Shown: piece by piece, positions 25,116 through 34,119 of the stretch | Layout: each line of letters opens with the position of its first letter | How positions within the stretch are numbered: position 1 is the first letter of the stretch | Assembly: GCA_013416485.1 (NCBI GenBank) | Contig: JACCEO010000008.1 | Location: forward strand, 1-64,000 | From: Alcaligenaceae bacterium | GTDB lineage: Bacteria > Pseudomonadota > Gammaproteobacteria > Burkholderiales > Burkholderiaceae_B | Direction of reading: 5' to 3' | Length of the DNA stretch: 64,000 nt | Notes under the pieces: generated by a model | What the model saw: only the letters and a program-made list of their open reading frames with translations | Databases searched by the model: none | Told to the model about the DNA's origin: nothing | Made by a program: the position numbers and the translations under genes

Positions 25116-25908
25116 GAACACACACTCTGAATTTTCAGGTCGCTGGACATTGATCACAGGCGGCGCCAGCGGTATTGGTTACGCATGTGCCCAGCACCTG
25201 GCAGACTTGGGCAGCCATCTCGTGCTGCTGGATATGGATAGCACCAAGCTGGACCAAGCCGTGCACAGCCTAGCGGCCAAAGGCATACAAGCCATAGGTT
25301 ATAGCGTCGATATTACCAACACCCAGGCCTTGGAAAATGTGCAAGTCGCCTTGCAAGAACAAGGCATTCCTATACGCCATTTAATTACCGCAGCAGGGGT
25401 ACTACAACCCATGCATGACATCAACACCCTGGACCAAGCTGTACATGACCGTGTGTGGGATGTGAATTATCATGGTACATACCACAGCTGCCGTATTTGG
25501 GGACAGGCTATCGCCCAGGCCAATGGGGGGTCTATGGTTACAGTATCGTCCATTACAGCAATGCGACCTACCCCATTATTGGCCTACGGTCCGGCTAAAG
25601 CTGCGCTAGGTGCCCTGACTTCATCATTAGCAGTCAACTATGCGCCTAAAAACATACGCATCAACGCCGTAGCGCCTGGTTTCACTCTGACCGAAGCCTT
25701 ACAAGAAAAGTTCGATAGTGGCCAACGCGACCCTAGCAGCATAGTCGACACGATCCCTATGCGTCGCCTAGCCGAACCGCTAGAAATTGCTCAGGCAGTA
25801 GCTTTCTTACTATCAGATCAAGCCAGCGCCATTACCGGCATCACTTTGCCTGTAGATTGCGGCTGGCTGGCAGGCGCTTCATGGGCCACCTACCAACCTC
25901 TACCCTGA
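25108..25908 (+). CDS. SDR-family NAD(P)-dependent oxidoreductase
   Basis: The 266-residue classical SDR has TGGASGIG near its start, LLDMDS (aspartate suggests NAD preference), Ser in TVSSITA, Tyr160 and Lys164 (YGPAK), and the closing TGITLPVDCGW. The best start is TTG at 25108, eight bases after GGAGG and inside the end of the preceding SDR gene. An ATG at 25030 would add 26 residues unlike the family. The pair of SDRs suggests two successive redox steps. Confidence 0.85.
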   Translation: MAKNTHSEFSGRWTLITGGASGIGYACAQHLADLGSHLVLLDMDSTKLDQAVHSLAAKGIQAIGYSVDITNTQALENVQVALQEQGIPIRHLITAAGVLQPMHDINTLDQAVHDRVWDVNYHGTYHSCRIWGQAIAQANGGSMVTVSSITAMRPTPLLAYGPAKAALGALTSSLAVNYAPKNIRINAVAPGFTLTEALQEKFDSGQRDPSSIVDTIPMRRLAEPLEIAQAVAFLLSDQASAITGITLPVDCGWLAGASWATYQPLP

Positions 25909-25925
25909 CTTATCTAGGACGATCT

Positions 25926-27434
25926 ATGTTATTTGAATATGGACTAGCGGGCCTGCTGATGCGTACTGCGCTTAGGGTCCCTCAAAACCCAGCTGTCGCT
26001 TACGGCACAGAGGTAGTCGCTAACTACGAACAATTACTTGCCCGTGCCACCAGCCTATCCGCCCGATTCCAAGCCTTGGGCGTCAAGCCCGGCAGCCGGG
26101 TAGCCATACTGATGAAAAATCATCCTGCCTGGCTGGAAATCATGTTCGGTTGCTGGCATGCTGGCCTGGCAGTAGTGCCCATCAACGTCAAGCTACATGC
26201 CAAAGAAGTCGCCCATATCTTGCAGGACTGCAGTCCGGAATTCATGTTCTATGATGCCGACAATCCAGCGGCCACTGAAGCCTTGGCCAGCGTCCCTGGT
26301 ACCCAAGGCATCACCATAGATACGCCCAGCTATCAGGCATGGTTCACGCAGCCCGCCGCACCAGCGGTGGCTGTGCAGTCATCGTCACTGGCTTGGCTGT
26401 TCTATACCAGCGGCACTACAGGACGACCCAAAGGGGCCATGCTAAGCCATGCCAATCTGTTGGCAATGGCACTGAACTACAGCGCCGATGTTGAACCCGA
26501 AGGCGTAGGCCGCCAATTGTTGCATATCGCCCCCATGTCGCATGGTTCAGGGCTGTATATGGTGCCCCATGTGTTGCATGGTTCATTGCAAATATGCCCA
26601 GTATCCCGTAGTTTTGATCCCCACGAAACGGAACAACTGCTAACGGCTTACGACAAGGTCAGCGTGTTCGCGGCACCCACCATGATTACTCGTCTACAAG
26701 CCAGTGCCAAGGGTAAGTTGCCTGGCCTGCATACCTTGGTCAACGGCGGTGCCGCCATGTATGTGGCCGATACCTTACGCTTCATCGAGCAGTTTGGCCC
26801 TCGTTTGGCACAAATTTATGGCCAAGGAGAAACCCCCATGACCATAAGTGCCATGCCGAAAACCATGCACTCTGTAACCCACCCCCAAGCCATGACGCGG
26901 CTAGCATCTTGCGGTGTTGCTCAAACCGGTATGCAGGTCAAGGTCGTCGATGCCCAAGGCCATACCCTACCTCCCAACGAGATCGGTGAAATCATCGTAC
27001 ATGGCCCCACTGTCATGAACGGCTACTGGAATCTACCCGAAGCCACTGCAGCTGCACTACAAAACGGTTGGTTGCAAACGGGTGACCTAGGATCCTTTGA
27101 TGCCGACGGCTTTCTGACTCTTAAAGCACGCAGTAAAGAAGTCATTATTAGTGGTGGATCCAATATTTACCCGCGCGAGGTCGAAGAGATCCTACTACTA
27201 CACCCGGCAGTCACTGAAGTATCGGTGGTAGGACACGCAGACGCCGACTGGGGAGAAGTCGTGGTCGCCTGCATAGTGGCTAACGGTGACCACGAACAAC
27301 TACGCGCCGAACTAGAGCAGCTATGCTTAGAAAACATTGCCCGCTTCAAACGCCCTAAAAAGTACGTGTTTTTAGACCAACTGCCTAAAAATGCCACTGG
27401 CAAAGTGCTGAAAGGGCAACTACAAGCTGTCTGA
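25926..27434 (+). CDS. AMP-dependent acyl-CoA synthetase/ligase
   Basis: The 502-residue ANL enzyme has the P-loop TSGTTGRPKG (161-170), the YGQGETP motif, LQTGDLGSFD and the C-terminal catalytic lysine in PKNATGKVLK. It activates a carboxylic acid to acyl-AMP and then acyl-CoA. The ATG at 25926 begins MLFEYGLAG, as in relatives; a TTG 23 codons earlier is not used in my view. As last enzyme of the TRAP/SDR operon it probably prepares the oxidised acid for CoA-dependent breakdown. Confidence 0.9.
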   Translation: MLFEYGLAGLLMRTALRVPQNPAVAYGTEVVANYEQLLARATSLSARFQALGVKPGSRVAILMKNHPAWLEIMFGCWHAGLAVVPINVKLHAKEVAHILQDCSPEFMFYDADNPAATEALASVPGTQGITIDTPSYQAWFTQPAAPAVAVQSSSLAWLFYTSGTTGRPKGAMLSHANLLAMALNYSADVEPEGVGRQLLHIAPMSHGSGLYMVPHVLHGSLQICPVSRSFDPHETEQLLTAYDKVSVFAAPTMITRLQASAKGKLPGLHTLVNGGAAMYVADTLRFIEQFGPRLAQIYGQGETPMTISAMPKTMHSVTHPQAMTRLASCGVAQTGMQVKVVDAQGHTLPPNEIGEIIVHGPTVMNGYWNLPEATAAALQNGWLQTGDLGSFDADGFLTLKARSKEVIISGGSNIYPREVEEILLLHPAVTEVSVVGHADADWGEVVVACIVANGDHEQLRAELEQLCLENIARFKRPKKYVFLDQLPKNATGKVLKGQLQAV

Positions 27435-27504
27435 CTTCGCCTCCTAAACTGGCCATACTCAAAAAACCAGCCTTTACATAACGAAAAGACAAACACACAG
27501 TTAC

Positions 27505-27539
27505 TATAGAGATTGAAGGCCTTGCCTTCGATCTCTATA
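27505..27539 (+). terminator. Long hairpin between ligase and flavin reductase genes
   Basis: A 15-bp stem with one G-T pair (TATAGAGATTGAAGG/CCTTCGATCTCTATA) and a 5-base loop is followed by TTACTTTAAGG. It probably ends the upstream operon, although the T-run is weak. It also lies 21 bases from the next ATG, so an operator or attenuator role is possible. Confidence 0.5.
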
Positions 27540-27560
27540 TTACTTTAAGGTTTAATCATC

Positions 27561-28127
27561 ATGGCATTGAAGTTACACGTGATTATCTGCAGCACCCGTC
27601 CTGGCCGCGTAGGCCCAGCAGTTGGCCATTGGTTTAACGAATACGCCAGCCAACACTCTGAATTTGATGTCACCTTAATTGACCTGGCAGACTACAATCT
27701 GCCTTTATACGACGAAGCCCATCACCCGGTAACCACCATCTATGAAAAGGCACACACTAAGGCCTGGAGCGCTAGCGTAGCTACCGCCGATGCCTATGTG
27801 TTTGTAACTCCTGAATATAACTTTGGCCCACCCCCATCGTTTGTAAACGCGTTGAATTTTGTCTACAAAGAATGGAATTACAAACCTTGCGGCTTCGTCA
27901 GTTATGGCGGTGTGTCCGGTGGTTTGCGTGCCGTACAAATGGAAAAGCAGTTGGTAACCACACTAAAAATGATGCCTATGGTCGAAGGTGTCGCTATGCC
28001 TATGGTCGCCACACTGTTTGACGAACACAAACAACTGCAGCCTACCGAACCTATTATTCATTCAGCCGGCGTCATGCTAAAAGAATTGCACCGCTGGACG
28101 GTAGCGTTGAAAACCATGCGTGACTAA
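27561..28127 (+). CDS. NADPH-dependent FMN reductase-family protein
   Basis: The 188-residue flavodoxin-fold protein has the phosphate loop CSTRPGRVGP (10-19), the flavin-facing VTPEYNFGPPPSFVNALNF segment and YGGVSGG. It matches FMN_red/azoreductase-type NAD(P)H oxidoreductases of about 180-190 residues. It would reduce flavin or a quinone in the cytoplasm. It is set apart from the upstream operon by a long hairpin, and a bidirectional terminator follows. Confidence 0.88.
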   Translation: MALKLHVIICSTRPGRVGPAVGHWFNEYASQHSEFDVTLIDLADYNLPLYDEAHHPVTTIYEKAHTKAWSASVATADAYVFVTPEYNFGPPPSFVNALNFVYKEWNYKPCGFVSYGGVSGGLRAVQMEKQLVTTLKMMPMVEGVAMPMVATLFDEHKQLQPTEPIIHSAGVMLKELHRWTVALKTMRD

Positions 28128-28151
28128 ACTCTGGTTTCTACACTATTGCTC

Positions 28152-28183
28152 TAATGCCACGCTGCCTGGTCAGCATGGCATTA
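28152..28183. terminator. Bidirectional hairpin between convergent genes
   Basis: An 8-bp perfect stem (TAATGCCA/TGGCATTA) with an inner GCTG/CAGC pair lies between the flavin reductase stop and the convergent DTW gene, whose last codon it touches. It probably ends both transcripts. Confidence 0.55.
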
Positions 28184-28795
28184 CACACCGTAATTACGCT
28201 GGTACACGTCTGCGCCCATAGCCTGTATTTGCTGCTCTACCATCACATCAAAGGGCTGCAATACAGGTGAAAAATCCTGGTCTGGCTCCAGTGCACTTAA
28301 CGTCCGCACTATGGCTTCTATGGTGGACACTGCCGCCACCTGATGGGTATTACGTACCCGATACCTGGATGGCTCCCCAAGGGGCAAGCATAAACGTGGC
28401 AAGCTATCTAGCACTGGATTAGCCTTAACCACCTGACCTGCTTTACGCCACGTGCCATCAGGCACTATCAGCAACTGACTACCATTGCTTGGTTGGGATG
28501 CAAGCGTTTCAGGGGCTTGCGCCGTATCCCCAGGAAACAACAAAAAAACCGACGTATATGTTTGCAAATATGCCTTGAGCTGTGGGAAATTCAAACCCAC
28601 TAGCAACTGAGCGTGCTGCAAACCCAATACTGCCAATCGTCCCGTGTTTAATGGATGCTTATGCTCATCAGGGTGCTGCAAAATCAAGACCTGTGTCCGG
28701 TTACACACCGGACTAACATGGACACACAGGCAATGTGACAGTGGCCGTAGGCAACGCTGGCAACGTGGTCTGGAGTTAACCAACAATTCAGACAT
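28181..28795 (-). CDS. tapT: DTW-domain tRNA-uridine aminocarboxypropyltransferase
   Basis: The 204-residue protein carries the cysteine cluster CQRCLRPLSHCLC near the N-terminus and the DTW motif as PDGTWRKA, followed by LPLGEPSRYRVR. DTW enzymes such as TapT (YfiP) transfer the aminocarboxypropyl group of SAM to uridine 47 of tRNA (acp3U). The start codon directly abuts the stop of the upstream MFS gene (TAAATG), so the two are co-transcribed. Confidence 0.88.
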   Translation of the reverse strand: MSELLVNSRPRCQRCLRPLSHCLCVHVSPVCNRTQVLILQHPDEHKHPLNTGRLAVLGLQHAQLLVGLNFPQLKAYLQTYTSVFLLFPGDTAQAPETLASQPSNGSQLLIVPDGTWRKAGQVVKANPVLDSLPRLCLPLGEPSRYRVRNTHQVAAVSTIEAIVRTLSALEPDQDFSPVLQPFDVMVEQQIQAMGADVYQRNYGV

Positions 28796-30016
28796 TTAAG
28801 ACGACCTGAGGTCGGTAGGCGACAAGCGATTCCAACATAACCACGCTGCTATGGCGACAGTTGCCATACTAGGGATCACCACCATCAGCGCCAATACGGG
28901 ATCCGCAAACAAGGCCACCAGCGCACTGCCCAATAAACCAGCGCCCATTTGCATGAAACCTGTCATGGCCGATGCCGCCCCTGCAATATGTGGGAAGGGC
29001 TCCATTGAGGCGGTCAGCATAGCGGGCATAACAAAGGCAACACCAAACGCATACAGCCCTATAGGACCCATTACATTCAGAAAAGAAGCTTGCGAAAAAC
29101 CTAAAAACCCTAGCAACAAAATGCACGCCACCCCGATAAAGATTAAGCCTACTGGTGCCAGCTTGTGGCCACTGACACGGCGCAGCAAAGCTTGAACAGC
29201 GACAGCACCCAAAATGTACATACCTGTTTGCAGCACCATACCCACGCCAAATGCAATCGGCGACAAACCTACCACGTCCATCAAGATAAAGGGTAATACA
29301 GTTGCCATCGTATAGATAGCACCTACTGACCCAGCAATCACCAAACTAATCAACATGAAATGGGGATTGGTCAACAAGGTACGATAAGACCCCAACAAAG
29401 CCAGTGGTTTCAGCCGTGAAAAGTCAGGTGTAATCGTTTCCCGTTGGTAAAAAACGGCGACCCAAACTGCGGCACCACCCATAATCATCATTATCACAAA
29501 CAAAGTTCGCCAATGTGAAATAGCCAAGGTCAGACCACCTACTGTAGGGGCAATCGCAGGGGCTACTGCCAACAACATACCCATCAAATTCATGATGCGT
29601 AACGACCTATCTCCAGAAAAGCTGTCGCGCACCATAGCCCGTGATATCGCCACACCCACAGATGCCCCTACCCCTTGCAAAAATCGTGCTCCCAGCAAAA
29701 CTTCTATGGTTGGGGCAAAAACGGCAATAATGCACGCTAGCAGGTAGATCCCCATGAAGGCGATGGTCACGGGCCGTCTGCCTATCCCATCCGATAGCGG
29801 TCCGCAAATCAATTGAGTAAAGGCAAAACCCGCAAAATACAAGGTCAAGGTCATTTTGACCATTGCTTCAGTTGTGCCAAAAGCCAGCACAATGTCAGGC
29901 ATTGCGGGTGTGTACAAGGACATGGAAATTGGCCCTACAGCCACCAACAATGCCCCTATCAAGGTCGTTTTCAGGGCGCTCATGACAGGCGTACGCGATG
30001 TATGGTGACTATTCAT
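28796..30016 (-). CDS. Bcr/CflA-family MFS drug efflux transporter
   Basis: The 406-residue protein has 12 membrane helices. The Bcr/CflA opening reads SLYTPAMPDIVLAFGTT, followed by the motif A loop GPLSDGIGRRPVTIAF and GARFLQGVGASVGVAISRAMVRD. It would expel drugs or a metabolite by proton antiport. An alternative ATG at residue 12 is possible. It is divergent from the second TRAP operon across a 241-bp gap. Confidence 0.88.
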   Translation of the reverse strand: MNSHHTSRTPVMSALKTTLIGALLVAVGPISMSLYTPAMPDIVLAFGTTEAMVKMTLTLYFAGFAFTQLICGPLSDGIGRRPVTIAFMGIYLLACIIAVFAPTIEVLLGARFLQGVGASVGVAISRAMVRDSFSGDRSLRIMNLMGMLLAVAPAIAPTVGGLTLAISHWRTLFVIMMIMGGAAVWVAVFYQRETITPDFSRLKPLALLGSYRTLLTNPHFMLISLVIAGSVGAIYTMATVLPFILMDVVGLSPIAFGVGMVLQTGMYILGAVAVQALLRRVSGHKLAPVGLIFIGVACILLLGFLGFSQASFLNVMGPIGLYAFGVAFVMPAMLTASMEPFPHIAGAASAMTGFMQMGAGLLGSALVALFADPVLALMVVIPSMATVAIAAWLCWNRLSPTDLRSS

Positions 30017-30257
30017 AAAGCCCTAAGTGGTGTGTTGTACGTATTTTTGCATGTATCATTTTTCTACGTAGTTACACTATATAGACATTTGCCTGTTCAC
30101 GGCGGACACTACACCCTGTCTATTAATAGATGGCCCAAGCTTATACTATTGGCGGTCGGCTCAAAATTTGTAATGATGCGCCAAAAATCCCAAGCCATTC
30201 CTTATACGGACCAGCACCCTCTCGGTGTCAATCCATAAAAATCAACGGAGATACACA

Positions 30258-31235
30258 ATGAAAAAAACATTACCCTACATGTTGGTAGCTGCTGCACTAA
30301 GCACAGCAGCCGCTAGCGCTCATGCTGAAAAATGGGATATGCCACTGGCTTACCCTGCCAATAACTTCCACACAGAAAACGCCGTTGACTTCGCGGCCTG
30401 TGTTAAAGAAAAAACCGGCGGCAAACTGGATATCGTTACCCACCCCAACGGTTCGCTGTTTGCGGGTAACGACATCAAACGCGCCGTACAAACCGGTCAG
30501 GCTGCTATCGGCGAACGTGTTACCTCGGCACACGAAAACGAAAACGCCATTTATGGCGTAGAGGCCATCCCCTTCGTGGCCACTTCCTTCGAAGCCTCGG
30601 ACAAGCTTTGGAAAACGGCACTGCCCCAGATGAAAAAAGTCCTGGACTCGCAGAACCTGGTCTATATCTACTCGGTGCCATGGCCAGCTAGCGGTTTCTA
30701 TACCAAAAAAGAAATCAACACCGTTGATGACTTGAAAGGCATCAAGTTCCGCGCTTATAACGCCGCCACGGCTCGTATTGCTGAACTGGCTGGCATGATC
30801 CCCATGCAAATTGAAGCCGCTGAACTTAGTCAAGCCCTGGCTACAGGCGTCGTTGATAGCATCATGACCTCTAGCACCACCGGCGTAGACAGCAAAGTCT
30901 GGGAACAAGGCATTAGTCACTTCTATAACGTACAAGCCTGGCTGCCACGCAACACCGTATTCGTAAACAAACGCGCTTGGAACGCTCTGGACGATGCCAC
31001 ACGCGAAGCCGTTACCGTATGCGGCGACAAAACTTACAACGACGGTTTAGCGAAAGTCAAAACCTTGTCAGAACAGTACTTGAAAACCCTGACTGATAAC
31101 GGTGTCGCTGTTAGTGCACCTAGCCCTGAGCTGGAAGCTGGCTTGGCTAAACTGGGTGAAACCATGACTGCTGAATGGCTGCAAAAATCTGGCGCCGATG
31201 GCCAGGCCATTATTGACGCCTACAAAGCGCAATAA
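30258..31235 (+). CDS. TRAP transporter substrate-binding protein, DctP family
   Basis: The 325-residue protein has a signal peptide cleaved after AHA (about 23). Its DctP core includes IKRAVQTGQAAIGERV and the signature LKGIKFRAYNAATARIAELAGMIPMQIEAAELSQAL with the ligand-binding arginine. It belongs to a different subgroup from the dctP at 21.6 kb and would bind a different carboxylate. I chose the ATG at 30258 with a GGAG site; an ATG 11 codons upstream would mask the signal peptide. A terminator-like hairpin follows, which would leave the binding protein more abundant than the permease. Confidence 0.92.
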   Translation: MKKTLPYMLVAAALSTAAASAHAEKWDMPLAYPANNFHTENAVDFAACVKEKTGGKLDIVTHPNGSLFAGNDIKRAVQTGQAAIGERVTSAHENENAIYGVEAIPFVATSFEASDKLWKTALPQMKKVLDSQNLVYIYSVPWPASGFYTKKEINTVDDLKGIKFRAYNAATARIAELAGMIPMQIEAAELSQALATGVVDSIMTSSTTGVDSKVWEQGISHFYNVQAWLPRNTVFVNKRAWNALDDATREAVTVCGDKTYNDGLAKVKTLSEQYLKTLTDNGVAVSAPSPELEAGLAKLGETMTAEWLQKSGADGQAIIDAYKAQ

Positions 31236-31242
31236 GTCTATG

Positions 31243-31272
31243 ATGGGCTCGGTTACAATCCGGGCCCATTTT
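31243..31272 (+). terminator. Attenuating terminator after dctP
   Basis: A ten-pair stem with one T-G pair (ATGGGCTCGG/CCGGGCCCAT) and a 7-base loop runs into TTTT. It lies between the binding-protein gene and dctQ, a usual place for partial termination that lowers permease expression. Confidence 0.6.
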
Positions 31273-31298
31273 CAACGCTGTCTTTAGGAATTGTCATC

Positions 31299-31820
31299 GT
31301 GACTTCCCTACTCTGCAAACTACGCAGGCCACTCGATGTGCTGTATCTGACATCTGGCGTGTTATCTGCTGTATTTCTGTTTCTAATCCTGGCGATTATT
31401 GTGCTGCAAATGCTTGCGCGAGCGCTAGGCATACATTTCCCTGGATCCAGCGATTACGCTGGCTATACGATGGCAGCCGCCTCTTTTTTGGCGTTTTCTT
31501 ATACGCTGAACAAAGGTGGGCATGTGCGCGTCAGCCTGTTATTAGGTAGCTTAGAAGAAAAAAAACGCTACTACGTTAACGTTGCTTGCCACTTGGTGGC
31601 CACCCTGATGTCATGGATACTGGCTTGGTATGCGAGCACTATGGTGTACTGGTCCTATGTGCTGGGCGATGTCAGCCAAGGGCAAGACGCCACACCACTA
31701 TGGATAGTTCAGACTCCAGTTGCTGTGGGGTCCATAATTTTGGCGATCTGTTTTACCGACAACTTGGTTTCCTTATTGATACGCAAACACGACAACATCA
31801 TCGCCGACATCGTCGAATAG
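31299..31820 (+). CDS. TRAP transporter small permease, DctQ family
   Basis: The 173-residue protein has four membrane helices and the DctQ middle segment (GSSDYAGYTMAAASFLAFSYTLNKGGHVRVSL). It starts at GTG 31299. It would form the permease with the DctM encoded 24 bases downstream. It is more distant from the other DctQ in this window than the two DctM proteins are from each other. Confidence 0.9.
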   Translation: MTSLLCKLRRPLDVLYLTSGVLSAVFLFLILAIIVLQMLARALGIHFPGSSDYAGYTMAAASFLAFSYTLNKGGHVRVSLLLGSLEEKKRYYVNVACHLVATLMSWILAWYASTMVYWSYVLGDVSQGQDATPLWIVQTPVAVGSIILAICFTDNLVSLLIRKHDNIIADIVE

Positions 31821-31844
31821 TAAACACAGAATAAGAATCAGATC

Positions 31845-33143
31845 ATGGATCAATTTTACGTTATCGGCATTTTTTTACTTATCCTGCTACTGCTATTGGG
31901 TAGTGGCTTATGGGTAGGCTTGGCCTTGTTGGGCACAGCTTACATTGGCATGGAGCTGTTCACCGCCCGCCCCACCGGCGACGCCATGATGACCATACTG
32001 TGGCGTACATCATCGTCCTGGTCATTAACTGCCCTGCCACTATTTATCTGGATGGGTGAAATTCTTTATAGAACCCGACTATCTGAAGACATGTTCAAAG
32101 GCCTAGCACCCTGGCTATCTCGTCTACCAGGTGGGTTACTCCATACCAATACTGTAGGCTGCACCATTTTTGCAGCGGTGTCAGGTTCCTCAGCGGCCAC
32201 TTGCTCTACGGTAGGTCGCATGTCCATACCGGAACTACGCAAGCGCAATTATCCAGAAAAACTCATACTGGGAACGCTGGCAGGTGCAGCCACCTTGGGC
32301 TTATTAATACCACCATCTTTGATACTGATAGTGTACGGAGTCACTATCAATGAGTCCATCAGCAAGCTATTTATTGCCGGCATCATTCCCGGCCTGGTAC
32401 TGGCGTTGCTGTTCATGGTTTATACCGGTATTGCCGCCAAACTATCACCTAACTGGAACCCTGACAAAGAACCTCGCATGAGCTTCAAGGCCAAGCTGTG
32501 GCAGTCACGTGCGCTCATTCCTGTGGTTGCTTTGATCATACTGGTCATAGGTTCTATGTACATGGGCATTGCTACCGCAACCGAAGCGGCCGCCGTAGGC
32601 GTGGTTGGTGCCATGATCATTGCCCTGGTGCAAGGCTCTTTGAACTGGCACACCTTTGCCGATAGCCTTATGGGTGCCACTCGCACCTCGGCCATGATTG
32701 CCCTGCTTTTGGCCGGTGCCGCCTTCCTGACTCTGGCTATGGGGTTCACGGGACTGCCACGCATGTTGGCCACCTGGATAGGTACTCTGGGCTTATCCAA
32801 GGTAGAACTGTTAATTGCTTTGATGTTGTTCTATATTGTGATTGGTATGTTCTTGGATGGCATATCGGCAGTCGTGCTGACCATATCTGTGGTTGAACCC
32901 ATAATTCGCCAAGCCGGCATCGACCCCATATGGTTCGGAATATTTGTTGTTGTGACTGTAGAAATGGCACAAATCACACCGCCAGTCGGCTTTAATCTGT
33001 TTATTTTACAAGGCATGACCGGCCGCGATCTGGGCTATCTGGCAAAAGCCGCCCTACCCATGTTCTTCATCATGATTTTTATGGTCACTCTACTAATTAC
33101 CTTCCCTGAACTAGCCACTTGGTTGCCACAAAACATCAAATAA
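31845..33143 (+). CDS. TRAP transporter large permease, DctM family
   Basis: The 432-residue protein has the DctM features FAAVSGSSAATCSTVGRMSIPEL, GLLIPPSLILIVYG, ATATEAAAVG and MAQITPPVGFNLF over about 12 membrane helices. It moves the acid bound by the upstream DctP with sodium. It is probably transcribed on into the creatininase-family gene 57 bases downstream. Confidence 0.93.
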   Translation: MDQFYVIGIFLLILLLLLGSGLWVGLALLGTAYIGMELFTARPTGDAMMTILWRTSSSWSLTALPLFIWMGEILYRTRLSEDMFKGLAPWLSRLPGGLLHTNTVGCTIFAAVSGSSAATCSTVGRMSIPELRKRNYPEKLILGTLAGAATLGLLIPPSLILIVYGVTINESISKLFIAGIIPGLVLALLFMVYTGIAAKLSPNWNPDKEPRMSFKAKLWQSRALIPVVALIILVIGSMYMGIATATEAAAVGVVGAMIIALVQGSLNWHTFADSLMGATRTSAMIALLLAGAAFLTLAMGFTGLPRMLATWIGTLGLSKVELLIALMLFYIVIGMFLDGISAVVLTISVVEPIIRQAGIDPIWFGIFVVVTVEMAQITPPVGFNLFILQGMTGRDLGYLAKAALPMFFIMIFMVTLLITFPELATWLPQNIK

Positions 33144-33200
33144 TCTGCTCTGTCCGGCCTTCATTAACATTTTTTATTTTTGCATAGCACTACGATCATT

Positions 33201-34025
33201 ATGAAACTCCAAACCAGTCCGTGGCTACATGAATTAAGTTGGGATGCCATTGCCGACTACCTGACTCACGACGATGTCGTCATTATTCCCGTAGGGGCAA
33301 CAGAACAACACGGCCGCCATACGTCCATGTCGGTAGACACCGAATGGTCTGTTGCCGTGGCTGAAGGCGCTGCCATTGGTGCCAAAGTCCTGGCCGTACC
33401 TCCCATACATTTTGGCTGGTCACCACACCACTTGGCCTACCCTGGCGCAATTACCCTACGCCCTGAAACCCTAATCGATGTACTGGTAGACGTAGGCCAA
33501 AGCCTGGCTTACCACGGTTTCAAAAAGCTCATCTTCATCAACGGCAACCGTCTGGCCAACCATGCGCCTATGGAAATTGCCGCGACCAAACTGCGTTTCC
33601 AGACCGGAGTATTTGCATCCGTCGTCGATGTAGGCTTAGTTGCCCGTCGTGAAATTGCTGAAATTTGCCCCGCCGGTGAAACCGGTCACGCTGGCGATGT
33701 CGAAACCTCGTTCATGCTGCACTGGAAGCCAGAACAGGTCGATATGAGCAAAGCCGTTGCTGGTAACCCACATAAGCGGGGCCCCATCGCTGGTCACCCC
33801 ATGATGCTGGAACCGCCTTTCGATCTGAACGCGGTCACCATACGCTCTACCGACACGGAACTACGCGAATCCACAGCGCCCAGCGGCATTGATGGTGACG
33901 CGCGTATTGCTACCGCAGAAAAAGGGAAAGCAGCACTAGAAGCCATAATACGCAACACCATTGTGCACATTGAACAAGTACGTCACAAAACCGTTACCCT
34001 GAAACCAGTCAACATTCCTATCTAA
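33201..34025 (+). CDS. Creatininase-family amidohydrolase-like protein
   Basis: The 274-residue protein has the creatininase metal-site opening PVGATEQHGRH (Glu35, His37) with Asp46, and the later GHAGDVETS segment (Glu168). At the usual NGH metal ligand the protein reads INGNRLANH, so the expected histidine is asparagine at 115. His121 is nearby. Family members hydrolyse cyclic amides or C-N/C-C bonds of small cyclic compounds, but this substitution makes activity and substrate uncertain. ATG 33201 is preferred over TTG 33180. It follows the TRAP genes and precedes an amidotransferase. Confidence 0.8.
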   Translation: MKLQTSPWLHELSWDAIADYLTHDDVVIIPVGATEQHGRHTSMSVDTEWSVAVAEGAAIGAKVLAVPPIHFGWSPHHLAYPGAITLRPETLIDVLVDVGQSLAYHGFKKLIFINGNRLANHAPMEIAATKLRFQTGVFASVVDVGLVARREIAEICPAGETGHAGDVETSFMLHWKPEQVDMSKAVAGNPHKRGPIAGHPMMLEPPFDLNAVTIRSTDTELRESTAPSGIDGDARIATAEKGKAALEAIIRNTIVHIEQVRHKTVTLKPVNIPI

Positions 34026-34040
34026 ATAGCGTGCCATACG

Positions 34041-34064
34041 GCCCCGGCCAGCCTACGCCGGGGC
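34041..34064 (+). terminator. GC-rich hairpin after the creatininase-family gene
   Basis: An 8-bp perfect stem (GCCCCGGC/GCCGGGGC) with an 8-base loop lies 16 bases past the stop. No T-run follows, so it may be a processing or Rho-assisted site rather than a full terminator. Confidence 0.45.
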
Positions 34065-34119
34065 ACTTAAGGCCACAGGGCACACCAGTATCGCCCATCC
34101 GTATGCAGGAGCCATACTC

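Noticed and set aside
30297-30935. 212-codon minus-strand frame opposite the second dctP
   Set aside because: Shadow of a DctP gene with signal peptide and family signature; no independent support.
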